Shown: in pieces, positions 40,518 through 46,890 of the stretch
Numbering within the stretch: the stretch's first letter is position 1
Layout of the letters: each line of letters starts with the position of its first letter
Origin: Rhodothermales bacterium
GTDB lineage: Bacteria; Bacteroidota; Rhodothermia; Rhodothermales; VXPQ01
DNA length: 58,827 nucleotides
Direction: 5' to 3'
NCBI GenBank assembly: GCA_022825385.1
Contig: JAJDWX010000017.1
Span: forward strand, 1-58,827
Notes under the pieces: model-generated
Seen by the model: only the letters and a program-made list of their open reading frames with translations
Told to the model about the DNA's origin: nothing
The model's database searches: none
Made by a program: the position numbers and the translations under genes

Positions 40518-40940
40518 ATGCACGACACCCCTCCCGCCCCGGACATCATGGAACGGACGCTTGCCAGCGAACGCGCAAGCATCGAACGGATTGTCTCCGA
40601 AACGGAAGCCTTTCTCGAAGGCCGCGTGGGCGACGAAGAACTGGCCTACAACATCGTTCTGTTGACTGTGGAAGCGGTTACGAACGCCATCGAGCACGGA
40701 AACCGGTTCGATTCGGGCAAAAAGGTGCATTTCCGGATGCAAGTCGCGGGCGAACGGATCGAGGTGACGGTGGAGGACGAGGGGGAAGGATTCGACCCGG
40801 AAACCTCTGCCGACCCGCGGGCCTGCGAAAATCTGCTGCAAGAAGGGGGGCGCGGGCTGCTTTTCATGCAATCCATGGCGGACCAGGTCGTGTTTGACCG
40901 CCGCGGCAGGAGGGTGCGCCTCGTTTTCCATGCCGGGTAA
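40518..40940 (+). CDS. RsbW-like anti-sigma factor/serine kinase ATPase
   Basis: 140 residues from ATG 40518. A compact GHKL (HATPase_c_2) domain: N-box LLTVEAVTNAIEHGNRF, G1 motif VEDEGEGFDPE and G2-type GGRGLLFMQSMAD. This matches RsbW/SpoIIAB-type proteins that phosphorylate an anti-anti-sigma factor and sequester a sigma factor. Neither an STAS partner nor a sigma factor is adjacent. It overlaps the start of the membrane glycosyltransferase fusion by 11 bp and begins 19 bp after the GT4 gene, so control of surface-glycan genes is possible. An upstream start at 40479 would overlap the GT4 gene. Confidence 0.82.
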   Translation: MHDTPPAPDIMERTLASERASIERIVSETEAFLEGRVGDEELAYNIVLLTVEAVTNAIEHGNRFDSGKKVHFRMQVAGERIEVTVEDEGEGFDPETSADPRACENLLQEGGRGLLFMQSMADQVVFDRRGRRVRLVFHAG

Positions 40941-42873
40941 GGATACGCTGATTAAAGCCGTTTCAATCAAGCCCTCGGGCCGCACCCTGATCCTCTTGGG
41001 GCTGTTGACGCTTGCCATGGGCGGCATGGCCTGGTCGGCCGCTGCGCCGGCAACCCGCGGGGCCTTCGTCGCAGCGGCGCTGGCTGCCGGCGCGCTGTGC
41101 GTCCTCGCGTGGAAACGGGGAGACGTCTCCATGCCTGTCGTCATCGCGCTGGCCCTTGTTTTCCGGCTGGCCGTATTCTGGCTCCCCCCAACCCTTTCCG
41201 ACGACGCCTATCGGTACGTATGGGACGGCCTTGTGCAGGCTGAAGGCCACAATCCCTATCTCCACGCGCCCGACAGCCCGGCGCTGGAAGCCCTGCGCGA
41301 AGAACCTCTGTACGACGAACTCAATTCGCCCGGCTTGCACACGGTATACCCGCCCGTCTCCCAGTTGATTTTTCGGATCGGGGCCGTTTTCTACGACCAG
41401 GGCTGGGCCGTTTCCTGGTTCGTTGTCAAGGGGATTCTGGCGCTCTTCGAATTCGGGGCGGTGCTGACGCTGGCTCGCATGCTGGCTCCAAGGCAGTTGC
41501 TGATTTACGCATGGAATCCGGCGGTCGTGCTTGCGGGGGCCGGGCAGGGGCATGGCGAAGCGGCGATGGTTTTGTTTCTGGCGCTGGCGTTGCACGCGCT
41601 CAGGAAGGACCGGGGAATTTGGGCTTCCGTCTGGCTGGCCTGCGCGGGCGGGGTCAAATTGTACCCGTTCCTGCTGCTTCCTTTCGTCTGGCGCCGCTTT
41701 GGCTGGAAGAGCGTGGCGGCAAGCCTTGGCATGGCGCTCGCGCCTGCGCTGCCTTTCCTGAATATTGGAATAACGGACATAATGCACATAATGCAAAACA
41801 TGGGTTCTTCGCTTGATCTCTATGTGCGCCTTTTTGAATTCAATGCAGGATTATACTATAACTTGAAGTATTTTTTGATGCTTTTTACGGGACTGGACCT
41901 GAGCAAATGGCTTGGCCCGCTGCTTGCCGCCCTGTACCTGACGGGGCTGGGCGCCCTCTATATGCAACGACGCAAACCCGCAGGAACCGGCTGGAAAGCC
42001 TGGCTGGGCCTGCAAGATGTTTTGCGCGAGGACGGCCCGCTGCGGCCCGTGTTTGTTTGGGCGGCGGGCGGCTTTCTCGTATGCGCCACTACCGTGCATC
42101 CGTGGTATTTGCTGGGCGTTCTCGCGCTTGCCGCGCCCGCGGAACGTCCCGCATGGCATTGGTACGGATTGTCCGTCTGTTCTCTGGGGACGTATTTGCT
42201 CTATACGGGCGGGCCCTACTGGCTATGGGTCTGGGCGGGATGGGGAGGATGGACCGCGCTGGCTGCCTGGCGGTATCGTCGCGGGCTTACGGACCTCTTG
42301 CTGCGGCTCCGGGCTGCCCGCAAAGCCGCCCGCATCGCGCGTTTGCTGGAGGGATCCCGGTCTGTGCTCGACGTAGGCGCCGCCGAAGGATATGTGGGGG
42401 CGCAGGTGGCGAAACGCCTTGGGGCGCAGGCGCGCCTGGCGGATATTCTGGACCGGAACAGGACGTCGCTTCCCTTGGACGCGTACGACGGCCGGCATTT
42501 GCCCTACGCCTCCGGAGCCTTTGACGCGGCCCTCCTGGTCTTTGTCCTGCATCACGCCGAGCGCCCCGAAGCGCTGCTCCGCGAAACGCTGCGGGTCAGC
42601 CGCCGCGTAGCGATCCTCGAATCGACATATGCGTGGAAGTGGGAGTTGGCGTTGCTCGGCAGGCTGGATCGCCTGGCGAATCGCCTTCGGTCGATAGGGG
42701 AGCCTGCGCCCGGGCAGGAGGGACCCCTGCGTTTTCGGACGCACGAAGCGTGGCTGCACTCTTTTCGCGAGGCGGGCCTCCGGGTGACGCGCGAAGAACA
42801 GACGCGGCGGTGCGTGGACAGGCAATCGCTTTTCGTGGTGGAGCGAGAGGGGGCGGAAGGAAACACCCCTTGA
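40930..42873 (+). CDS. Fusion of a GT-C membrane glycosyltransferase and a class I SAM methyltransferase
   Basis: 647 residues from ATG 40930. The N-terminal 430 residues have about ten to twelve membrane helices. The luminal-loop motif LSDDAYRYVWDGLVQAEGHNPY is typical of polyprenyl-phosphate-dependent mannosyltransferases (GT87/DUF2029-like). Residues about 450-640 are soluble and carry a SAM-binding motif I VLDVGAAEGYVGAQVAKRL, an acidic LADILDRN, DGRHLPYASGAFDAALLVFVLHH as motif II/III, and a C-terminal cap. The join lies in a basic stretch after the last helix (LLRLRAARKAARIARLLEG). No stop or frameshift separates the halves. The fusion would couple glycosyl transfer and methylation of a lipid-linked glycan. 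Confidence 0.85.
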   Translation: MPGKDTLIKAVSIKPSGRTLILLGLLTLAMGGMAWSAAAPATRGAFVAAALAAGALCVLAWKRGDVSMPVVIALALVFRLAVFWLPPTLSDDAYRYVWDGLVQAEGHNPYLHAPDSPALEALREEPLYDELNSPGLHTVYPPVSQLIFRIGAVFYDQGWAVSWFVVKGILALFEFGAVLTLARMLAPRQLLIYAWNPAVVLAGAGQGHGEAAMVLFLALALHALRKDRGIWASVWLACAGGVKLYPFLLLPFVWRRFGWKSVAASLGMALAPALPFLNIGITDIMHIMQNMGSSLDLYVRLFEFNAGLYYNLKYFLMLFTGLDLSKWLGPLLAALYLTGLGALYMQRRKPAGTGWKAWLGLQDVLREDGPLRPVFVWAAGGFLVCATTVHPWYLLGVLALAAPAERPAWHWYGLSVCSLGTYLLYTGGPYWLWVWAGWGGWTALAAWRYRRGLTDLLLRLRAARKAARIARLLEGSRSVLDVGAAEGYVGAQVAKRLGAQARLADILDRNRTSLPLDAYDGRHLPYASGAFDAALLVFVLHHAERPEALLRETLRVSRRVAILESTYAWKWELALLGRLDRLANRLRSIGEPAPGQEGPLRFRTHEAWLHSFREAGLRVTREEQTRRCVDRQSLFVVEREGAEGNTP

Positions 42874-42975
42874 TTTTTTGAATATTATCTCGCCCGGCCC
42901 CTTTGACTTTACAGGTACCCGGCCTCCTGTCCGTTGCTAAAAAGCGGGCGCGCCGCCGGGCGGGGACGCGAAAGG

Positions 42976-43842
42976 TTAATCCCTTGTTCGCCGCTCCGGG
43001 CTCGAAAACCAGGGGTCCTCGAAAAGGGAAAGCGTTCCGGTATCGACGGGCGCCTCTTCTTCGCCTTCGGGACGATCTGGTCCGTCCGCCTGATCCAAAC
43101 CGCCAGAAGACCGCCCGGATCCGCGCAAGCGCGTTCGCGCGAGGCGGGACGAAGCGGCAGTCAGGGTCTCTGCATAGAGTCCGCCGCTCGTTAGCAACAC
43201 GACGGCATGGTTCAGCGCCGCCGCCCGGCGCTGCGCCGGAACCTGTTCGAGCGACGTTCCGCGCAGGCGAGCGCAGGCCCAGGCCCCCTCCATCAGCATA
43301 TACAGGCGGTGAACGGTCCCCGCAATGTCCCGAAACCCGGCGTCGGCGCTCCATTTCTGCAATTCGGCCCGGATGGCCTCCTTGTGTCGCCGGGCAAGCC
43401 GGTTCGCTGCATGATCCGCATCGGGATATTCGCTCAAGGCCATCTGAAAGGGGCAGCCCCGGCAGCGAGGGGAAGCCGTGCGTTCGGCGAGCGCGGAGAA
43501 AAACGCTTTGATCTTTTCCAGCGGCGTCCGGGCGCTTTCCGTGCTTATGCGAAGCCAGGTCAGGATATGAGCCGCCTCTATGCCGAGGTATTCGAGTACG
43601 AGTTCGTCCTTGGATTTGAAATAGCGGTATAGCGTACGTTTCGCCACCTCTGCTTCCCGGGAAATGGCGTCCACGGAGACGGCCTGATACCCCTTGTTTC
43701 CGAACAGCGCCGAGGCGGCGTTCAGGATATCCGCGCGCAACTGCTCGCCTTGCGCTTCGGGCTGGATTTCCTGGCCTTGCGTTTCTTCCCGCATTTGGCC
43801 CCGTTCCAGGCTCGGCGTCTCTATTGGCTTGTTCTCATCCAT
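42976..43842 (-). CDS. TetR/AcrR family transcriptional regulator
   Basis: 288 residues from ATG 43842 (MDENKPIETPSLERG). After a 30-residue charged lead, the HTH domain reads LRADILNAASALFGNKGYQAVSVDAISREAEVAKRTLYRYFKSKDELVLEYL. The ligand domain contains SPRCRGCPFQMALSEYPDADHAANRLARRHK. The paired Cys and the GCPF element resemble TetR regulators of the NemR/AcuR type, in which cysteine senses electrophiles. A 65-residue Arg/Gly then acidic tail (from about residue 225) is additional. An upstream ATG at 43980 would place the N-terminus across the first operator and is rejected. Upstream lies an array of five palindromes, its likely own binding sites. Confidence 0.9.
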   Translation of the reverse strand: MDENKPIETPSLERGQMREETQGQEIQPEAQGEQLRADILNAASALFGNKGYQAVSVDAISREAEVAKRTLYRYFKSKDELVLEYLGIEAAHILTWLRISTESARTPLEKIKAFFSALAERTASPRCRGCPFQMALSEYPDADHAANRLARRHKEAIRAELQKWSADAGFRDIAGTVHRLYMLMEGAWACARLRGTSLEQVPAQRRAAALNHAVVLLTSGGLYAETLTAASSRLARTRLRGSGRSSGGLDQADGPDRPEGEEEAPVDTGTLSLFEDPWFSSPERRTRD

Positions 43843-43947
43843 TCGCTTGTTCCCGTTTATTGGCTTGCGCTTTTTCTTGTTGGCCTTTCGCCGGATTTCT
43901 TTGCTTTGCCTCTGGCGTAATCCCGATCCCGGAGGCAGATAGTCCGA

Positions 43948-44099
43948 GTAGACCGCACAGTCTACATCCCTGCATTGCAAAGTATACCCTACGGTCTACC
44001 TTGTCGTCTTTATAGTATACTGATCAGTCTACTTTTTCGTATCGAAAGTATACTGATCGGTATACACAAGGTTGCAGGCGGGTAGACCGGACGGTATAC
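43948..44099. promoter_or_regulatory. Array of five 18-bp palindromic operators (probable TetR sites)
   Basis: Five imperfect palindromes with the pattern GTAkACysnnCrGTmTAC lie at 43948-43965 (GTAGACCGCACAGTCTAC), 43982-43999 (GTATACCCTACGGTCTAC), 44015-44032 (GTATACTGATCAGTCTAC), 44048-44065 (GTATACTGATCGGTATAC) and 44082-44099 (GTAGACCGGACGGTATAC). Start-to-start spacings are 34, 33, 33 and 34 bp. They fill the upstream region of the TetR gene, 106-258 bp before its ATG, and end 40 bp before the miaA stop. The 18-bp dyad length and position suit a TetR dimer. Spacers of 15-16 bp are dissimilar. Confidence 0.85.
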
Positions 44100-44139
44100 T
44101 CCTCTGGAAAGGCGGAGTGGGCGGTGTGGCAGATACCCC

Positions 44140-45051
44140 CTACAGCCCCAAACGCGCCCGTACTTCGGCGAGCAGGGCGGGGGCGTCCTGGGTTGCGTCT
44201 ACGTACAGGGCCTCGGACTGCCCCCGAAACCATGTTTCCTGGCGTTTGGCGTAGCGGCGCGTGTTCTGTTTGATCAAACGCGCCATTTCGGCTTCGTCGA
44301 TCTCTCCTTTCAAAAAAGCGATGGGTTCCCGATAGCCGATCGTGCGCAGCGGGGGGGCGTCCGGATCGTGTCCCGCCGCCAGCAGCGCGCGTACCTCCTC
44401 CAGCAGTCCGGCTTCCAGCATGGCGTCTGCGCGGCGTTCGATGCGGGCGTAGAGTTCCCGTCGGGGGCGCCGCAGAACGATGGTGCGGAAAGCGTAGGGA
44501 GGCGGCGTCTGCGCCTCGTGAAACCGGCTGAGCGGGACGCCCGTCGCTTCGTACACTTCAAGGGCGCGGGCAAGGCGCTGCGTCTTCGTGGCGTCCATCG
44601 TCGCGGCGGCCCGGGGATCGACCTTTTGCAATGCGGCGTACAGCGCCTCTGGGCCGTCTTGCTCCAGGCGGCGACGAATATTCGCCCGGATTGCCGCAGG
44701 AATGTCGGGGATGTCGGCAAGGCCCTGTTCCAGGGCGCGCAAATACAGCGTGGAGCCGCCCGCCACGAGGGGCGTCCGCCCGCGGCGGAGGATATCCCCG
44801 ATGCGGGCGCGCGCTTCCTCCATGAATCGGCCTGCCGAAAAAGGCGCTCCCAGCGACCGTTCGTTGACGAAGTGGTGTGGAACGCGCGCCAGAATTTCCG
44901 GGTCGGGCTTCGCGACCCCGATGTTCAATTCCCGATAAACCTGCCTGCTGTCCGCAGAAACGACTTCTATTTCAAATTTTTTATGAAGATTTACAATTAA
45001 TTCCGTCTTGCCCACAGCAGTAGGACCGGTGATCACAGGTATTCTTTCCAT
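44140..45051 (-). CDS. miaA: tRNA dimethylallyltransferase
   Basis: 303 residues from ATG 45051 (MERIPVITGPTAVGKTEL). The P-loop GPTAVGKT, SADSRQVYRELNIGVAKP and the catalytic segment DATKTQRLARALEVYEATGVPLS identify MiaA, which adds the dimethylallyl group to A37 of tRNAs reading UNN codons. The late motif IGYREPIAFLKGEI ... IKQNTRRYAKRQETWFRG is standard. It lies between the recombinase gene (146 bp upstream, same strand) and the TetR operator array. An upstream in-frame ATG at 45105 is possible but not supported by the family. Confidence 0.95.
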   Translation of the reverse strand: MERIPVITGPTAVGKTELIVNLHKKFEIEVVSADSRQVYRELNIGVAKPDPEILARVPHHFVNERSLGAPFSAGRFMEEARARIGDILRRGRTPLVAGGSTLYLRALEQGLADIPDIPAAIRANIRRRLEQDGPEALYAALQKVDPRAAATMDATKTQRLARALEVYEATGVPLSRFHEAQTPPPYAFRTIVLRRPRRELYARIERRADAMLEAGLLEEVRALLAAGHDPDAPPLRTIGYREPIAFLKGEIDEAEMARLIKQNTRRYAKRQETWFRGQSEALYVDATQDAPALLAEVRARLGL

Positions 45052-45196
45052 TCCGTTATTTCCCGATTTCGGGCCTTTTGGGTGCGTTTGGCATCGTATT
45101 AGCACAGGCTGGAACTATATAATAAACAGGGGCGCAAGGAGAAAGGGCTTTAAGATAATAATATACATTAGGCATAATCCTTTTATATCAAGGCGT

Positions 45197-46180
45197 TCAA
45201 GGCTTTTCGCCGTCTATACGGATGTAGTCTGCCGCGCTGTCGCGCAGGCGATCCCGTTGATGTACGTACACCATGGTGGTCTCGATTTTCTTGTGGCGCG
45301 CATGCGATTGCACTTGCTGAATGGACGCCCCGGATTCGATGGCCAGCGTACAGCCCGTGTGGCGGAGCGAGTGCGCCCCGATTTCCTGGGGAAGGCCTGC
45401 CCGCCGCGCAGTACGATCCACGATGCCGTAGATAGAACGTTCCGAAAGGCGTTTCCCGAAACTGTTGTTGCTGAGCGAGCGCCAAAGCGGGCCGTCCGCA
45501 ATCTTGTAATACGCTTTCATGCGGTCGATTTCTTCCACGACATGCCCGGGAATTTTCACGTACTGATCGGCGCCGCCCTTCGTGTCGGGCAAATCGAGCA
45601 CCTGGTATTTTCCGAGCGTACGAATATCCTGCGCGTTCATGGCCGCGGCTTCGGAACGCCGCAGCACGCAGTGGAGGAGGGTGAGCAGCAGCGCCCGATC
45701 CCGGGGCGCCGAGCGGGCTTGCTTGCCGTCCGGGCCCGGGTTCGTCGCCGCGCGGATGAGCCGGCCGGCCTGTTCGGCGGTCAATACGATGCGGGCGCCG
45801 TCGCGGCCGCTTGATTTGCGGACCCGGCGCAGCACATGCCGGCTGGCCGGGTTTCTGGTCAATACGCCGAGGGCCACCAGCCATTCGCAAAACCCCCGAA
45901 TGGCTGCGATGCGGCGCTTGATGGTGGCGGGTTTGTAGCCGTTTTCTTCCATCTCGGCAATGTGCCGGTTGATATCGGCGAACGACAGTTCGCGCACCGT
46001 AACGGTATCCGCATGGTCGGATCCGAAGAAAGCGGATAAATCGTCTCCGTAGGCTTTGCGCGTCTGGGGGCGGTCGTAGCGGTCGAGAAACGCTTCGACG
46101 AGGTTGGCGTCCGGGCGAATAATGCCCGTGGCGACATCCATCAAAGCGATGGGCGAAAAATCCAAAGGTCTGGAAGCCAT
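45197..46180 (-). CDS. Tyrosine recombinase (Xer/phage integrase family)
   Basis: 327 residues. An N-terminal SAM-like core-binding domain (about 25-115: TRKAYGDDLSAFF ... ATIKRRIAAIRGFCEWLV) is followed by the catalytic domain with the full set: Arg174 (VLRRSEAAAM), Lys201 (DTKGG), His270 and Arg273 (HSLRHTG), His296 and the nucleophile Tyr305 (IETTMVYVH). Size and layout resemble single-protein Xer recombinases, but an element integrase is also possible. A dif-like palindrome lies 60 bp upstream of the start, and the accessory island begins directly beyond it. Confidence 0.92.
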   Translation of the reverse strand: MASRPLDFSPIALMDVATGIIRPDANLVEAFLDRYDRPQTRKAYGDDLSAFFGSDHADTVTVRELSFADINRHIAEMEENGYKPATIKRRIAAIRGFCEWLVALGVLTRNPASRHVLRRVRKSSGRDGARIVLTAEQAGRLIRAATNPGPDGKQARSAPRDRALLLTLLHCVLRRSEAAAMNAQDIRTLGKYQVLDLPDTKGGADQYVKIPGHVVEEIDRMKAYYKIADGPLWRSLSNNSFGKRLSERSIYGIVDRTARRAGLPQEIGAHSLRHTGCTLAIESGASIQQVQSHARHKKIETTMVYVHQRDRLRDSAADYIRIDGEKP

Positions 46181-46239
46181 AGCGCGGTGCGGTTGGATGT
46201 TTGTATTGGATCGGTGGCGGGTTTCGTAATCGTTATTTT

Positions 46240-46267
46240 AGTTCCGATAAGAACTGTTATCGGAAGT
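46240..46267. promoter_or_regulatory. dif-like recombination site upstream of the tyrosine recombinase
   Basis: Left arm AGTTCCGATAA (46240-46250), 6-bp centre GAACTG, right arm TTATCGGAAGT (46257-46267). The arms are inverted repeats matching at 10 of 11 positions. This is the exact 11-6-11 geometry of Xer dif sites, with the characteristic ATAA and TTAT flanking the centre. By eye each arm matches the E. coli XerC or XerD half-site at 7 of 11 positions. The neighbouring gene encodes a tyrosine recombinase. An autoregulatory operator is the main alternative reading. The rest of 46181-46442 holds no gene. Confidence 0.65.
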
Positions 46268-46442
46268 AGAGACAGTATACGGCCTCTGGAGCGGGTTGTC
46301 AAGGGGTTTTTTCGTTTGGAAACCGATTGCAGGCATTATATTACGCCCTGCGTTCTCATTTTCGTAACATTTGACGCTTGCGCGCCATAGCCCATAGCGG
46401 AACGCGATCACCAGAAAGCCCCCTGTCTGGAATCTAAAAAAG

Positions 46443-46865
46443 ATGAAAGAGCGGTTCATGCTCAAGGCCCTCGGGCTGCTCCTGATGGCGCTCAGCGCCC
46501 CCGATGTCGTGCAATGGCTGCTTGCATTATTCGAGGGGCGCGTCGGTTTCAGCACGAATCTGCTTTTGCCGCTGATTGGGGCCGGATTGTTTTATGCGCA
46601 TCCGGTATGGCGCCGGGCGGCAAGGTTGTATGTGGTCCTGTGCGGCCTTGCGCTGGTCACAGTAGCCGTGAGGACGTTCGCCGGATTCCCGGAGGTCGCA
46701 CGTTGGCTGGCGTTCATCGAACGCGATACCCTCGCATCCATTCCGCCTCCGTTTATAGCGCTGTATGCGCTCGCAACCCTGGGGCTGCTTGTCGGCAGTT
46801 ATGTATTCCTGCACAAGGCGGCTTTGGCGGACAAGCAGGCGGACCTGTCCAGCATTTCAGATTGA
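46443..46865 (+). CDS. Small four-helix membrane protein of unknown function
   Basis: 140 residues, with four hydrophobic segments (about 7-28, 36-55, 60-82, 100-122) and a short polar C-terminus (KAALADKQADLSSISD). I recognise no family. It is the first gene of the plus-strand accessory island, 175 bp from the dif-like site, and ends 25 bp before the type III restriction gene, so it probably shares a transcript with it. Either a membrane partner of the defence genes or an unrelated passenger is possible. Confidence 0.6.
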   Translation: MKERFMLKALGLLLMALSAPDVVQWLLALFEGRVGFSTNLLLPLIGAGLFYAHPVWRRAARLYVVLCGLALVTVAVRTFAGFPEVARWLAFIERDTLASIPPPFIALYALATLGLLVGSYVFLHKAALADKQADLSSISD

Positions 46866-46890
46866 GACGGAAGTTATCGGTGTAAATTAT

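Noticed and set aside
42903-43511. A 202-codon plus-strand frame opposite the TetR gene
   Set aside because: It is Arg/Pro-rich shadow of the TetR coding sequence.
43948-44099. CRISPR array at the 33-bp periodic repeats
   Set aside because: Repeats are 18-bp imperfect palindromes varying at several positions and spacers are only 15-16 bp; no cas gene is nearby. A TetR operator array explains them better.
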